DNA of 64,000 nucleotides, taken from the NCBI GenBank assembly GCA_024642505.1, contig JAHEAZ010000008.1, positions 1-64,000 of the forward strand, written 5' to 3'. Shown in pieces: positions 9,639-19,093 of this stretch. The position numbers and the translations under genes were made by a program. The notes under the pieces are model-generated. The model searched no databases, had not been told where the DNA came from, and saw nothing but the letters and a program-made list of their open reading frames with translations. Each line of letters begins with the position of its first letter. Positions within the stretch are counted from its first letter, which is position 1. The DNA is from Gammaproteobacteria bacterium (lineage in GTDB: Bacteria > Pseudomonadota > Gammaproteobacteria > Steroidobacterales > Steroidobacteraceae).

Positions 9639-10994
9639 TTGGCGACACAGGCATCGAACCCGGCGCTCGCATTGGGTGAAGCGACTCGCTTCACCGAGAT
9701 GCGCTATCGCCTGCTGTTCCTGCTAGGCGCGCTGGTCGTCTACCGGATCGGCACGTTCGTGCCCGTGCCCGGGCTCGACATGGCGGCCATGGCCCGCCTG
9801 TTCGATCAGCAGGAAGGCACCATCCTCGGGCTGTTCAACATGTTCTCGGGTGGAGCGCTGTCGCGCCTGTCCATTTTTGCGATGGGCGTGATGCCCTACA
9901 TCTCGGCTTCGATCATCATCCAGATGATGGCGGTGGTGGTGCCGACGATGACGGCCGTGAAGAAGGAAGGGGAAGCCGGGCGGCGCAAGCTGACCCAGTG
10001 GACCCGTTACTTCACGCTGGTGCTCGCGATCTTCCAGGGCTTCGGGGCGGCGACCGCATTCCAGAACCAGGGCGTGGCGCTCAATCCCGGCTGGCAGTTC
10101 GTCGTGATCGCGGCCATCACGCTGGCGGCTGGCACCATATTCCTCATGTGGCTCGGCGAGCAGATCACCGAGCGCGGCATCGGCAACGGCATCTCGATGA
10201 TCATCCTGTCCGGCATCGTCGCCGGCCTGCCGGCGGCCATCGGCGGCACGCTCGAGCAGGTGCGTTCGGGCGAGATGAACCCGGCCTTCGCCATCCTGCT
10301 GCTGCTGCTGATCGCGGCGGTGACCGCCTTCTGCGTGTTCGTCGAGCGCGCCCAGCGCCGCATCCCGGTCAATTACGCCAAGCGGCAGGTTGGGCGCAAG
10401 ATGTACGCCGGCCAGACCAGCCACCTGCCGTTCAAGATGAACATGTCGGGCGTTATTCCGCCGATCTTCGCCTCGTCGCTGCTGCTGTTCCCGGCTACCC
10501 TGGCCAGCTTCTTTGCCGCTGGCGCGACGGGCGAGGGCACCTGGCAGGTGGCGCTGCAGAATATCGCCGCGTCGCTCGGCTATGGACAGCCGTTGCACAT
10601 CCTGATTTATGCTGCCTTGATCATATTCTTCTGCTTCTTCTACACCGCGCTGGTGTTCAATTCGCGCGAAACGGCGGAGAACCTGAAGAAGGGCGGGGCG
10701 TTCATCCCGGGTATCCGGCCTGGGCAGCAAACGGCCGAGTACATCGACAAGGTACTGACGCGCCTTACGGTCTGGGGCGCGTTGTACGTGACCGGCGTCT
10801 GCCTGTTGCCCGAATTGTTGACCGCCTACGGGCGGGTCCCGTTCTACTTTGGCGGCACGTCGCTGCTGATCCTCGTGGTGGTCGCGATGGACTTCATGGC
10901 GCAGTTACAGGCGCACCTGATGTCCCACCAGTACGAGGGGTTGATGAAGAAGGCGAACCTGCGCGGCTACGGCCGTTCCGGCTCGCCTCGGTGA
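9639..10994 (+). CDS. secY: Preprotein translocase subunit SecY
   Basis: SecY is the channel of the Sec translocon in the inner membrane. The 451-residue product has ten predicted membrane segments, beginning with the TM1 sequence [20 protein letters not shown], and the cytoplasmic loop [13 protein letters not shown]. The start appears to be TTG at 9639, supported by GGCAGGAG 7-8 nt upstream. An internal ATG at 9699 would remove residues preceding TM1. It is translated between rplO and rpmJ as in the standard spc operon. Confidence 0.96.
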   Translation: MATQASNPALALGEATRFTEMRYRLLFLLGALVVYRIGTFVPVPGLDMAAMARLFDQQEGTILGLFNMFSGGALSRLSIFAMGVMPYISASIIIQMMAVVVPTMTAVKKEGEAGRRKLTQWTRYFTLVLAIFQGFGAATAFQNQGVALNPGWQFVVIAAITLAAGTIFLMWLGEQITERGIGNGISMIILSGIVAGLPAAIGGTLEQVRSGEMNPAFAILLLLLIAAVTAFCVFVERAQRRIPVNYAKRQVGRKMYAGQTSHLPFKMNMSGVIPPIFASSLLLFPATLASFFAAGATGEGTWQVALQNIAASLGYGQPLHILIYAALIIFFCFFYTALVFNSRETAENLKKGGAFIPGIRPGQQTAEYIDKVLTRLTVWGALYVTGVCLLPELLTAYGRVPFYFGGTSLLILVVVAMDFMAQLQAHLMSHQYEGLMKKANLRGYGRSGSPR

Positions 10995-11024
10995 CGGGCG
11001 ACTTGTCGCCCGGGGAGTGGAGAG

Positions 11025-11141
11025 ATGAAGGTACGTCCATCAGTCAAGAAGATCTGCAAGAACTGCAAGATCGTGCGCCGCCGTGGCGTGGTGCGGGTCA
11101 TCTGTTCGTCGGATGCCCGGCACAAGCAGCGGCAGGGCTGA
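11025..11141 (+). CDS. rpmJ: 50S ribosomal protein L36 (zinc-binding form)
   Basis: This 38-residue frame ([20 protein letters not shown]... ending HKQRQG) is L36. It has the zinc ligands C11, C14, C27 and H33, the C-plus form. GGAG of GGGGAGTGGAG sits just upstream. It follows secY by 30 nt and precedes the promoter of the alpha operon. Confidence 0.95.
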   Translation: MKVRPSVKKICKNCKIVRRRGVVRVICSSDARHKQRQG

Positions 11142-11143
11142 CG

Positions 11144-11172
11144 TTGAGGGAATCGTCGTTTTCACGTATACT
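11144..11172 (+). promoter_or_regulatory. Candidate sigma70 promoter of the rpsM-rplQ operon
   Basis: TTGAGG (11144-11149) and TATACT (11167-11172) are separated by exactly 17 nt in the 64-nt gap between rpmJ and rpsM. The predicted start (about 11179) leaves a leader of only about 26 nt before the rpsM ATG. Confidence 0.65.
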
Positions 11173-11205
11173 GCTGCGTTTTCCGCGGCTTAGGGGCAGG
11201 TAGTC

Positions 11206-11586
11206 ATGGCGCGTATCGCCGGCATCAATATCCCGGTGAACAAGCACATCGTCATCGGGCTTACGCATATTTACGGCATCGGCCGTCCAGCGTCCGAGGC
11301 GATCTGCCAGGCAGCCGGCGTTGCGCCGTCGACCAAGGTCCGTGACCTCACGGAAGCCGAGGTCGCCTCGTTGCGTACGGCAGTGGCCAGGCTCACGGTA
11401 GAGGGCGACCTCCGCCGCGAGAACGCCATGGCCATCAAGCGGCTGATGGACCTCGGCGCCTACCGTGGAATCCGTCACCGCAAGGGGCTGCCGGCCCGCG
11501 GCCAGCGGACGCGGACCAACTCGCGCACTCGCAAGGGCCCGCGCCGCGCGGCGATCAAGTCGAAGGCTCAGCCGGGCAAGCGCTGA
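11206..11586 (+). CDS. rpsM: 30S ribosomal protein S13
   Basis: S13 lies at the top of the 30S head and touches P-site tRNA. The 126-residue protein starts [20 protein letters not shown] and has the C-terminal signature [22 protein letters not shown]-like basic tail. It is the first gene of the alpha operon rpsM-rpsK-rpsD-rpoA-rplQ. Confidence 0.97.
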   Translation: MARIAGINIPVNKHIVIGLTHIYGIGRPASEAICQAAGVAPSTKVRDLTEAEVASLRTAVARLTVEGDLRRENAMAIKRLMDLGAYRGIRHRKGLPARGQRTRTNSRTRKGPRRAAIKSKAQPGKR

Positions 11587-11634
11587 TAGCGCCTGACCGC
11601 ATCAATTCCGAACTAATTCCGGGTATCCAGGAAG

Positions 11635-12039
11635 ATGGCTGAAAAGCAGTCAGGGTCGGGCGCCAGCAAGGCCCGCAAGAAATCCAAGCGACAGGTGTCG
11701 GATGGCATTGCGCACATCCACGCCTCGTTCAACAACACGATCGTGACGATCACCGATCGCCAGGGCAATACGTTGTCGTGGGCGACTTCCGGCGGCTCGG
11801 GCTTCCGCGGTTCGCGCAAGAGCACGCCGTTTGCCGCGCAGGTCGCCGCCGAGAAGGCCGGCACCGCCGCGCAGGACTACGGGCTGCGGACGGTCGAGGT
11901 TCGGGTGCGGGGCCCGGGCCCAGGTCGCGAGTCGGCGGTGCGGGCGCTCAACGGCTGCGGTCTCAAGGTGACCAGCATCGAGGACGTCACGCCAATTCCC
12001 CACAACGGTTGCCGCCCGCCCAAGAAGCGGCGCGTCTGA
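11635..12039 (+). CDS. rpsK: 30S ribosomal protein S11
   Basis: S11 is part of the 30S platform near the Shine-Dalgarno duplex. The 134-residue product has [18 protein letters not shown], the [14 protein letters not shown] segment, and the C-terminal [18 protein letters not shown] signature. It is 48 nt after rpsM. Confidence 0.97.
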   Translation: MAEKQSGSGASKARKKSKRQVSDGIAHIHASFNNTIVTITDRQGNTLSWATSGGSGFRGSRKSTPFAAQVAAEKAGTAAQDYGLRTVEVRVRGPGPGRESAVRALNGCGLKVTSIEDVTPIPHNGCRPPKKRRV

Positions 12040-12052
12040 GGGCTAGAAAGTC

Positions 12053-12676
12053 ATGGCGAGGTATCTCGGTCCCAAGTGCAAGCTCTCGCGCCGCGAGGGT
12101 ACTGATCTGTTCCTGAAGAGCGCGGTCAAGCCTCTCGAGAGCAAGTGCAAACTGGAAGTGCCGCCGGGCGGCATAAAGGGCGAGCGCCGCACGCGGCTCT
12201 CCGACTATGGCCTGCAGCTGCGGGAAAAGCAGAAGCTGCGCCGTATGTACGGAGTGCTCGAACGGCAATTCCACAACTACTACGCGCGCGCCGCGGGGCG
12301 GCCGGGTTCGACCGGCGAGAACCTGCTGCGCTACCTCGAGGCGCGCCTCGACAACGTTGTCTACCGCATGGGTTTTGCCTCGACCCGTGCCGAGGCCCGC
12401 CAGCTGGTGTCCCACAAGGGCATCACGGTCAACGGCGAGCTGGTCAACGTGCCTTCGTATCAGTGCAAGGCAGGCGATGTCATCTCTGTGCGCGACAAGG
12501 CGCAGAAGCAGATGCGCATCACCGCGGCACTTGCCATCGCAACCCAGGTCGGGCTACCCGACTGGGTCGAAGTCGACGAGAAAAAACTTTCCGGCACCTT
12601 CAAGTCGCTCCCGGACCGCGACCAGATACTGCCGGACATCAATGAAAATCTCGTCGTCGAGCTCTACTCAAAGTAA
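12053..12676 (+). CDS. rpsD: 30S ribosomal protein S4
   Basis: S4 nucleates 30S assembly and in enterics represses the alpha operon. The 207-residue protein starts [16 protein letters not shown], with the S4 RNA-binding domain around residues 97-160 ([20 protein letters not shown] and [14 protein letters not shown]). Only two N-terminal cysteines are seen, so it is the zinc-free form. Confidence 0.97.
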   Translation: MARYLGPKCKLSRREGTDLFLKSAVKPLESKCKLEVPPGGIKGERRTRLSDYGLQLREKQKLRRMYGVLERQFHNYYARAAGRPGSTGENLLRYLEARLDNVVYRMGFASTRAEARQLVSHKGITVNGELVNVPSYQCKAGDVISVRDKAQKQMRITAALAIATQVGLPDWVEVDEKKLSGTFKSLPDRDQILPDINENLVVELYSK

Positions 12677-12688
12677 AGGGTGACGGTC

Positions 12689-13693
12689 ATGCAGGGATCC
12701 GCCACGGAATTCTTGAAGCCCAAGTCGGTCAAGGTGACCGCCACGGCGCCGCGTCATGCGCGCATCGTGATCGAGCCATTCGAGCGGGGCTTCGGCCACA
12801 CGCTGGGCAATGCGCTGCGCCGCGTGCTTCTCTCCTCCATGCCCGGCTGTGCCGTGACCGAGGTCGAGATCGACGGCGTGCTGCACGAGTACACCAGCAT
12901 CGAGGGGGTGCAGGAGGATGTCGTTGACATTCTGCTCAACCTCAAGGGTATTGCGTTCCGCATGCATGCGCGCAATGAAACCGAACTGCGCCTGCACAAG
13001 AAGGGCCCGGGACCGGTGACTGCCGGCGACATCCAGTCCGACCACGATGTCGAAATCGTGAATCCCGACCTGGTCATCGCCACGCTCACCAAGCCCATCG
13101 ACCTGAACATGACGCTCAAGATCGAGCGTGGACGCGGCTACCGCCCGGCAGCGCAGCGCGTCGAGTTCGAGGAACAGACCCGCCCGATCGGCCGGCTGCA
13201 GCTGGATGCGTCGTTCTCACCGGTGAGTCGCGTTACCTACGGCGTGGAGTCCGCCCGCGTCGAGCAGCGCACCGACCTGGACAAGCTGATCATCGATATC
13301 GAGACCAACGGCACGATCGATCCCGAGGAAGCGATCCGGCGAGCCGGCGGGATCCTCAAGGAGCAGCTGACGGTATTCGTCGAGCTCGAGGGCCAGGGCG
13401 AGATCAGCTCGCAGCCTTCCGGTCCGCTGCCCGACCCGATCCTGCTGCGTCCGGTCGACGAGCTCGAGCTCACGGTCCGCAGCGCCAATTGCCTCAAGGC
13501 CGAGAACATCCATTACATCGGCGACCTCGTGCAGCGTACCGAAGTGGAGTTGCTGCGAACGCCGAACCTGGGCAAGAAGTCGCTCACCGAAATCAAGGAA
13601 GTGCTGGAAAGCCACGGCCTGACGCTCGGCATGCGCATCGAGGGCTGGCCGCCGGCCAGCCTGCGACGCGAGGACGAGCTCAAGTCGGCGTGA
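12689..13693 (+). CDS. rpoA: RNA polymerase alpha subunit
   Basis: Alpha dimerises to nucleate RNA polymerase assembly, and its C-terminal domain contacts UP elements and activators. The start at 12689 ([16 protein letters not shown]) matches the family, with AAGGGTGA upstream. A GTG 9 nt earlier is less likely. The product is 334 residues with the NTD signature [19 protein letters not shown] and the alpha-CTD helix-hairpin region [19 protein letters not shown]. Confidence 0.97.
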   Translation: MQGSATEFLKPKSVKVTATAPRHARIVIEPFERGFGHTLGNALRRVLLSSMPGCAVTEVEIDGVLHEYTSIEGVQEDVVDILLNLKGIAFRMHARNETELRLHKKGPGPVTAGDIQSDHDVEIVNPDLVIATLTKPIDLNMTLKIERGRGYRPAAQRVEFEEQTRPIGRLQLDASFSPVSRVTYGVESARVEQRTDLDKLIIDIETNGTIDPEEAIRRAGGILKEQLTVFVELEGQGEISSQPSGPLPDPILLRPVDELELTVRSANCLKAENIHYIGDLVQRTEVELLRTPNLGKKSLTEIKEVLESHGLTLGMRIEGWPPASLRREDELKSA

Positions 13694-13719
13694 GCTGACG
13701 ATTCGAGGAACGAAGGACC

Positions 13720-14202
13720 ATGCGTCACCACCTGTCAGGCCGCCAGCTGTCGCGCAATGCCTCGCATCGCAAGGCATTGATGCGCAACATGGCCGCCGCG
13801 CTGCTGCGACACGAGACCATCCGTACCACCCTGCCCAAGGCCAAGGAGCTGAGGCGCGTCGTGGAGCCGCTGATCACCCTCGGCAAGAGCGACAACCTTG
13901 CCGGCAGGCGCCGTGCGTTCTCCCAGCTGCGCGACGACGAAGTGGTCCGCAAGCTGTTCGAGGACATCGGTCCGCGCTTCAAGGCCCGGGCTGGTGGTTA
14001 TACCCGCATCCTGAAGATGGAAACGCGGCCCGGCGACGCGGCCCCGATGGCGCTGATGCAACTCGTCGACAAGGCGGGCGCAACGACCGCGTCCGCTGAG
14101 GAGTCCAAGAAGCCTGCAAAGCGCGCGCGCAAGAAGACCGCGCCGGCGGCCGAGGCCGCGGCCCAGGCAAAGCCGCGCCGCAAGAAGGCTGCTGCGGGCT
14201 GA
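13720..14202 (+). CDS. rplQ: 50S ribosomal protein L17 with Lys/Ala-rich tail
   Basis: L17 is a large-subunit protein near the tunnel exit. The first ~120 residues are typical ([61 protein letters not shown]). The protein is 160 residues against about 127 in E. coli. The extra C-terminal part (from about residue 127) is made of Lys/Arg and Ala/Pro ([20 protein letters not shown] and onward) and is probably a disordered rRNA-contacting extension. It ends the alpha operon, with a terminator 54 nt downstream. Confidence 0.96.
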   Translation: MRHHLSGRQLSRNASHRKALMRNMAAALLRHETIRTTLPKAKELRRVVEPLITLGKSDNLAGRRRAFSQLRDDEVVRKLFEDIGPRFKARAGGYTRILKMETRPGDAAPMALMQLVDKAGATTASAEESKKPAKRARKKTAPAAEAAAQAKPRRKKAAAG

Positions 14203-14255
14203 ACGATTTCCACTCCATGCGGGCTGCACGACAGCCTTCTTGGTCGCCAGTGGAG

Positions 14256-14284
14256 AGGCCGGGGCTTGCCCCGGCCTTCTTTAT
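14256..14284 (+). terminator. Intrinsic terminator after rplQ
   Basis: AGGCCGGGGC and GCCCCGGCCT form a 10-bp perfect GC-rich stem around a very short TT-centred loop (14256-14277), followed by TCTTTAT. It closes the ribosomal-protein run. Confidence 0.75.
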
Positions 14285-14387
14285 GTGGCGGGTCGGCATG
14301 CACGCCCGGCGGGGGCTTCCTTCCGGACAGGTCATGCCCTATGGTTGTGCCGATCCGGCCACCTTGTACCGACATGGGGACGCAACA

Positions 14388-14780
14388 ATGAGTCTGGCTT
14401 CCGAGTTCAAGGAATTTGCGATGCGCGGCAACGTCATCGACCTCGCGGTCGGTGTCGTAATCGGCGGTGCATTCGGCAAGATCGTCTCGTCGCTCGTCGA
14501 CTCGATCATCATGCCGTTGGTTGGCGCGGCGACTGGCGGCGTCGACTTTTCCGAAATGGCCGCGAATATCGGCACCGAAGAAATGCCGGTGCTGATCAAG
14601 TACGGGGCCTTCATCCAGTCTGCGGTCGACTTCCTGATCATCGCGCTGGTGATCTTCATGGCGCTCAAGGGAATCAACAAGCTCAAGAAGCCCCCGGAGC
14701 CGGTAGCCCCTGAAGCCACCCCGCCGCCACCCCGCGAGCAGGTGCTCCTGGAGGAGATTCGGGACCTGCTCAGGAAGTGA
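14388..14780 (+). CDS. mscL: Large-conductance mechanosensitive channel
   Basis: MscL opens under membrane tension to release solutes in hypo-osmotic shock. The start at 14388 ([26 protein letters not shown] across two stretches) gives 130 residues, the normal length. It has TM1 with the conserved FGKIVSSLV pore helix, a periplasmic loop, TM2 ([18 protein letters not shown]), and the C-terminal cytoplasmic helix LLEEIRDLL preceded by a Pro-rich linker. The frame is open upstream to 14217, but the family N-terminus fixes the start. It is monocistronic and converges with pepQ. Confidence 0.96.
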   Translation: MSLASEFKEFAMRGNVIDLAVGVVIGGAFGKIVSSLVDSIIMPLVGAATGGVDFSEMAANIGTEEMPVLIKYGAFIQSAVDFLIIALVIFMALKGINKLKKPPEPVAPEATPPPPREQVLLEEIRDLLRK

Positions 14781-14846
14781 CCGGATGGCGACGGGACTGG
14801 CCTCTGCCGCCCTGTAGATCCCCGGGATCCGCCACGATCCGCACTG

Positions 14847-16160
14847 TCAGCTCCTGCCGAAGGCTTCGCGGGTAAGGTTGCGCGGCCCCTCGGACTGGGC
14901 GACGACGTTGTCCTCGATCCTGACGCCGCCGTAGCCGCGCAGGGAGTCAACGCAGTCCCAGTCGATCAAAGACCGGCGGTGGTCGGCACGAGCCTCCTCC
15001 AGCAGCAGGTCGATGAAATAGATGCCGGGTTCGATCGTGACGACGAAGCCCGGCCCGAGTTCGCGGGTCAAACGGAGGAATGGATGACCCTCCGGTCGGG
15101 ACCGCTCGGTTCCTGATGCATCACCCATCAGGCCACCGACGTCATGCACCTGCAGCCCTAGCAGGTGGCCAATTCCGTGCGGGAAGAACACGCGCGTGAC
15201 GCCCGATTCCACCGCATCGCCCACCCCACCCTTGATCAGCCCGCAGTCCGCCAGCACCCCGGCGAGCAGGCGGTGTGCCTCCAGGTGGATGTCGCGATAA
15301 TCGCGGCCCGGAACGACCATGGCCGCCAGGCGCAGCTGCGCCGCGTCCACTCCCGCGACCAGGTCTGCGAACCTTCCCGTCGTCGCGGCATAGCTTCGCG
15401 TGATGTCGCTGCCATAGCCGGCATACGGTGCGCCCGCATCAATCAGGAATGACCGGTGCTCTGCCGGCGGCATGGGATCCAGGTGCTGGTAATGCAGTAC
15501 GGATCCGTGATCATTGCAGGCGACGATGCTGTTGTACGGGAGTTCCTGCTCGCGTGCCCGCGCAGCACGGCAGTACTCGAGGTGAATGTCAAACTCCGAT
15601 GCACCACCCCGCCAGGCGCGTTCAGCGGCCCGGTGTGCCTTTGCGCCGAGTTCGCTAGCCTTGGCAAGGCACTCAACCTCATAGGGCGTTTTGGCGGCCC
15701 TCTGGTAGTCCAGACGGGCGACCAGATCTGGGGGATTCGGTTCTGCACGGCCTTGCCAGGCCGGCTCAGGCGTTCCCAGGAACGCCCAGCGGCGGCCTCT
15801 GGGTACCGCGTCGCAGGCTTCGGCCGCGTTGCGGGCGATTCGCAGGTCGAAACCGCTGGTCCAGGCACCGTCTGGCTCGCGCGGGGGCATGTGCCAGTAG
15901 TCGACTTCCTGACGGAAAAGCAGCAGAGGCTGGCATCCCGGCTCGAACACCAGCAGGCATCCGGGCGTCGCCTCCGGCACCCACAGCTTGTACCCGGGGC
16001 TCGACTTGAACGGGTAGGGCTGGTCGTCGGCGAATTGCAGGGGGGCTTCGCCCGAGGCGATTACAAGGCCGTCGAAGCCGGTTGCCTCCAGGGCCCGCGC
16101 CGTACGATCCATGATCGCGGCGAGGTGCGCGGGAAAAAGCGCCTGTACGGTCGTATCCAT
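14847..16160 (-). CDS. pepQ: Xaa-Pro dipeptidase (PepQ family)
   Basis: This M24 metallopeptidase hydrolyses Xaa-Pro dipeptides in the cytoplasm. The 437-residue product, with start at 16160 preceded by CTGGAGACAACG, has the dimetal ligands in order: DAGAPYAGYGSD (two Asp), HGIGHLLGLQVHD (His), EPGIYF (Glu) and RIEDNV (Glu). An N-terminal domain begins FDGLVIASG. The frame continues 40 codons further upstream without family support. Length is close to E. coli PepQ (443). Confidence 0.92.
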   Translation of the reverse strand: MDTTVQALFPAHLAAIMDRTARALEATGFDGLVIASGEAPLQFADDQPYPFKSSPGYKLWVPEATPGCLLVFEPGCQPLLLFRQEVDYWHMPPREPDGAWTSGFDLRIARNAAEACDAVPRGRRWAFLGTPEPAWQGRAEPNPPDLVARLDYQRAAKTPYEVECLAKASELGAKAHRAAERAWRGGASEFDIHLEYCRAARAREQELPYNSIVACNDHGSVLHYQHLDPMPPAEHRSFLIDAGAPYAGYGSDITRSYAATTGRFADLVAGVDAAQLRLAAMVVPGRDYRDIHLEAHRLLAGVLADCGLIKGGVGDAVESGVTRVFFPHGIGHLLGLQVHDVGGLMGDASGTERSRPEGHPFLRLTRELGPGFVVTIEPGIYFIDLLLEEARADHRRSLIDWDCVDSLRGYGGVRIEDNVVAQSEGPRNLTREAFGRS

Positions 16161-16279
16161 CGTTGTCTCCAGTAATGCGACGCGGGCCGGTGGAGGAGTC
16201 GTCGCGCTCGGGGCCGCTTCAGCCGCGCAGGCAGGCCGTGCCTGCACCGGGTGAAACGGGTGCCAAGCGCTAGCTTCCA

Positions 16280-16307
16280 TTGAAAAATACCGAAAAACCT
16301 CTAGAAT
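16280..16307 (+). promoter_or_regulatory. Candidate sigma70 promoter of the Ala-rich lipoprotein
   Basis: TTGAAA (16280-16285) and TAGAAT (16302-16307) are separated by 16 nt in an AT-rich patch unlike its surroundings. The start would be near 16314, leaving a roughly 100-nt leader. Confidence 0.6.
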
Positions 16308-16319
16308 TGCGCGACCCGG

Positions 16320-16341
16320 TGAGCGTCAAGCTCATTTTTTT
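16320..16341 (+). promoter_or_regulatory. Short stem plus T-run in the lipoprotein leader
   Basis: TGAGC (16320-16324) and GCTCA (16330-16334) form a 5-bp stem around GTCAA, followed by seven T. It has the form of a weak attenuator or an Hfq-type 3' end a few bases into the predicted transcript. Confidence 0.3.
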
Positions 16342-16414
16342 GTGCTTTCGACGGTCGCCGCGGAGTTCACCTTCCCACTCTCACCTTTCTGAAATCTATT
16401 TTGGGGTATTGACA

Positions 16415-16729
16415 ATGAATGCGAAGATTCTGTGTGCCGTTGCCTTGGCGCTGGCGCTGGGCGCGTGCGGCGGCAAGAAGGAAGAAGCCAAGGAAGCAGC
16501 CGCCGAGGCTGCCGCCAAGGTCGAGCAGGCTGTCACCGTTGCCGCCGAGGCCACGACCGAAGCGGCTGGTGACGCCGCCGCAGCGGTCGGCGAGGCTGCT
16601 TCCGACGCTGCTGCCGCGACCGAGGAGGCCGCCGCCGGGGCTGCCGATGCGACCAAGGAAGCCGCTGTAGAGGCGGCCGAGGCAGTCGAGAAGACTGCAG
16701 GCGACGCCGCCGAGGCCATGAAGAAGTAA
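16415..16729 (+). CDS. Small Ala/Glu-rich lipoprotein
   Basis: The 104-residue product has a short lipoprotein signal (hydrophobic residues 5-15, lipobox LGAC with Cys18), then a GGKKEE linker. The rest is almost entirely Ala, Glu, Lys, Asp, Val and Thr, with EAAAEAAAKVEQ-like heptad/undecad spacing predicting one long amphipathic helix. It probably sits in the envelope as a helical, Lpp- or LEA-like lipoprotein. No defined family is recognised and the low complexity makes homology calls unsafe. It has its own promoter and a strong terminator, suggesting high expression. The upstream in-frame extension to 16280 is ignored because the promoter and lipobox fix the start. Confidence 0.8.
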   Translation: MNAKILCAVALALALGACGGKKEEAKEAAAEAAAKVEQAVTVAAEATTEAAGDAAAAVGEAASDAAAATEEAAAGAADATKEAAVEAAEAVEKTAGDAAEAMKK

Positions 16730-16754
16730 GACTGCCTTCGAGTCAGGCTGTCTG

Positions 16755-16807
16755 GGCCGGGCGGATGACGCGGAACATCACCGCGACGCCGCCCGGCCTT
16801 TTTTTTT
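16755..16807 (+). terminator. Intrinsic terminator after the Ala-rich lipoprotein
   Basis: GGCCGGGCGG (16755-16764) pairs perfectly with CCGCCCGGCC (16789-16798), followed by nine T. The 24-nt loop can itself fold (GACGCGG/CCGCGAC-like). Confidence 0.85.
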
Positions 16808-16819
16808 CGAGGGTGTGAC

Positions 16820-17341
16820 ATGGCTGTCAGCATCCGTAACGCAAGAGCATCGCGCGACGACCGCAACTGGATTGAGCAGGTCTATCGTGAATACCTGGAT
16901 GATCTCGTAGCCGGCGGGACGGGTGTCTTCCCGGCTCTGGCGGTAACCGGACAGGAGTCGCAGGACTTGCTCGGCCCCTGGTTTCGCGATCAGCGCTCGA
17001 ACCCTTTCGTCATACTTAACGACGGTATTCCCGTGGGCTTCGCCCTGGTCCAGCGAAGCTCTTTCGCCGCAAGCGGGCCTGAAGCCGCGTTCCGGCTTAC
17101 TGAATTCTTCGTTCGCCGATCAATGCGCCGTCTCGGCCTCGGCCGGGCAGCCGCCAGGTTGCTGTTCGACAGGTTTGACGGAACATGGCTGGTCACGGAG
17201 TCGACCCGGCATCGCCATGCGGTTGCTTTCTGGCGCAGTGTGATCGGCGGTTATACTCGTGGTCGTTACCGCGAGCGACTCGCCGGTGGCGAAGTGCAGC
17301 ACACGTTCAGGAGCGCGGGCCGGACGGCCCGGGACGACTAG
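16820..17341 (+). CDS. GNAT-family N-acetyltransferase
   Basis: The 173-residue protein has the GNAT fold layout: an N-terminal ASRDDRNWIEQVYREYL helix, a central strand PVGFALVQRSS, and the acetyl-CoA motif RRLGLGRAAARLLFDRFDG (R/Q-x-x-G-x-G/A form), ending with AVAFWRSVIGGYTRGRYRE. It should transfer an acetyl group from acetyl-CoA to an amine, but the substrate cannot be inferred. It starts 13 nt after a terminator T-run and is followed after 58 nt by the gamma-glutamyltransferase-like gene, so the two may be co-transcribed. Confidence 0.85.
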   Translation: MAVSIRNARASRDDRNWIEQVYREYLDDLVAGGTGVFPALAVTGQESQDLLGPWFRDQRSNPFVILNDGIPVGFALVQRSSFAASGPEAAFRLTEFFVRRSMRRLGLGRAAARLLFDRFDGTWLVTESTRHRHAVAFWRSVIGGYTRGRYRERLAGGEVQHTFRSAGRTARDD

Positions 17342-17399
17342 AGAGGACCTGTCGCGACAAAGCCGGTATCGGGGCAGCAATCGTGAGGACGCGCACGGA

Positions 17400-19055
17400 A
17401 TGAGCTCGGCATCCAGACGGTCACGACGCATCGGCGGGCCGTTCACGACGCGTTCGGAAGTGCTTGCGCCAAGGGCAATGGCCGCGACCAGCCAGCCGCT
17501 GGCGACCCAGGCGGCGCTGGAGATCATGCGGTGCGGCGGGTCGGCGGTAGACGGTGCAATCGCGGCGAATGCCGTGCTGGGCCTCACCGAGCCGACCGGC
17601 GCCGGCATCGGCGGAGACTTGTTTGCCATCGTGTGGGACCCGAAGGAGTTCAGGCCATTCGGCCTGAATGCCAGTGGCCGCTCGCCGCGGTCGCTGACGC
17701 TCGACTACTTCAGGTCGCACGGCATCACCCACATTCCACCGCTCGGGCCGTTGCCCGTGACGGTGCCGGGGGCCGTGGACGGCTGGTTCCAGTTGCATGC
17801 CCGCTTCGGGCGGCTGCCCATGACCGAAGTACTGGCCCCGGCAATCGGTTACGCGGACAAGGGCTTTCCGGTCACCGAGGTCATCGCAGACGGTTGGCAC
17901 CACAACGCCGCGGTGCTCGAGCGGTTCCCGGGCTTTCGCGAGACTTTCATGCCCGGTGGCCGGGCGCCCGCCAAGGCGGAGATGTTCGCCAATCCGCGGC
18001 TGGCCCGGACCTACCGGGCGATTGCGGAAGGCGGCAGCGACGTGTTCTACAAGGGTGACATGGCACGCGCGATCGATGCATACATGCGGGCCAACGGCGG
18101 TTTCCTTTCCTACGATGACCTGGCGGCGCACCGTTCCGATTGGGTTGATCCCGTCGCCACGAATTATCGCGGCTACGACGTCTGGGAACTGCCGCCCAAC
18201 GGACAGGGTATCGCCGCGCTGCAGATGCTGAACATCCTTGAGGGCTTCGACCTGGCAAAGATGGGCTTCGGCAGCGCCGACTACCTGCACTTGCTGGCCG
18301 AGGCAAAGAAGCTGGTGTTCGAGGACCGGGCCCGCTTCTACGCGGACCCTGGGTTCGTCTCGATACCGCTCGAGCGGCTGCTGTCAAAGACTTATGCAAC
18401 CGAGCGGCGAGAGCTGATCGACGAGACCCGCGCAGGCGTGGCCTACCCGCCGGGACAGATGCCCGGTGCCCGTTCGGACACCGTCTACCTGGCCGTGGCC
18501 GACGCGGACGGCATGATGGTATCGCTGATACAGAGCAACTTCCGTGGCATGGGCTCCGGCATGACGCCGGGTAATCTAGGCTTCGTGCTGCAGGATCGTG
18601 GCGAGCTGTTTTCGCTCTCTGCTGGGCATCCCAACGCGTTCGCGCCCGGCAAACGGCCATTCCATACCATCATCCCGGCCTTCGTCACGCGGGGTGACCG
18701 GCCGTTGATCAGCTTCGGCGTAATGGGTGGGGACATGCAGCCGCAGGGGCACGTGCAGGTGCTGGTCAACCTGATCGATTTCGGCATGAACCTGCAGGAA
18801 GCTGGCGACGCGCCACGCCTGCGACACGACGGTTCCAGCGAGCCAACCGGCGAGATGATGAGCGACGGCGGCGAGCTGGTGCTGGAACCTGGGTTCGAGG
18901 CTACGGTTGTATCCGAACTGCAGCGTCGCGGCCACCGCATCGGAAATGTCGGCGGCGACTTTGGCGGTTACCAGGCGATTCGACGCGACCCCGACACCGG
19001 CGCATACGCCGGCGCCTCGGAATCACGCAAGGACGGTCACGCGGCGGGATTCTAA
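17400..19055 (+). CDS. Gamma-glutamyltransferase family protein
   Basis: The 551-residue product belongs to the Ntn-hydrolase gamma-glutamyltransferase family, which is autocleaved at a Thr that becomes the nucleophile. It has the large-subunit pattern ATSQPLATQAALEIMRCGGSAVDGAIAAN and GAGIGGDLFAIVWD, and the cleavage region ARSDTVYLAVADADG (the Thr of SDT, residue near 361), then NFRGMGSGM and the KRPFHTIIPAF segment. No N-terminal signal peptide is seen, unlike periplasmic Ggt, so it resembles the YwrD-like cytoplasmic branch. Substrate (glutathione or another gamma-glutamyl compound) is not settled. The start at 17400 is chosen by family alignment; the frame is open to 17259 over the GNAT gene. 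Confidence 0.88.
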   Translation: MSSASRRSRRIGGPFTTRSEVLAPRAMAATSQPLATQAALEIMRCGGSAVDGAIAANAVLGLTEPTGAGIGGDLFAIVWDPKEFRPFGLNASGRSPRSLTLDYFRSHGITHIPPLGPLPVTVPGAVDGWFQLHARFGRLPMTEVLAPAIGYADKGFPVTEVIADGWHHNAAVLERFPGFRETFMPGGRAPAKAEMFANPRLARTYRAIAEGGSDVFYKGDMARAIDAYMRANGGFLSYDDLAAHRSDWVDPVATNYRGYDVWELPPNGQGIAALQMLNILEGFDLAKMGFGSADYLHLLAEAKKLVFEDRARFYADPGFVSIPLERLLSKTYATERRELIDETRAGVAYPPGQMPGARSDTVYLAVADADGMMVSLIQSNFRGMGSGMTPGNLGFVLQDRGELFSLSAGHPNAFAPGKRPFHTIIPAFVTRGDRPLISFGVMGGDMQPQGHVQVLVNLIDFGMNLQEAGDAPRLRHDGSSEPTGEMMSDGGELVLEPGFEATVVSELQRRGHRIGNVGGDFGGYQAIRRDPDTGAYAGASESRKDGHAAGF

Positions 19056-19093
19056 CCCGTCCCGCGGGGCCCCAACCCCGCGATGAAAGATAG

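Noticed and set aside
14817-14829. Palindrome GATCCCCGGGATC between mscL and pepQ
   Set aside because: Short with a chance-level palindrome in GC-rich DNA, with no T-run and no second copy.
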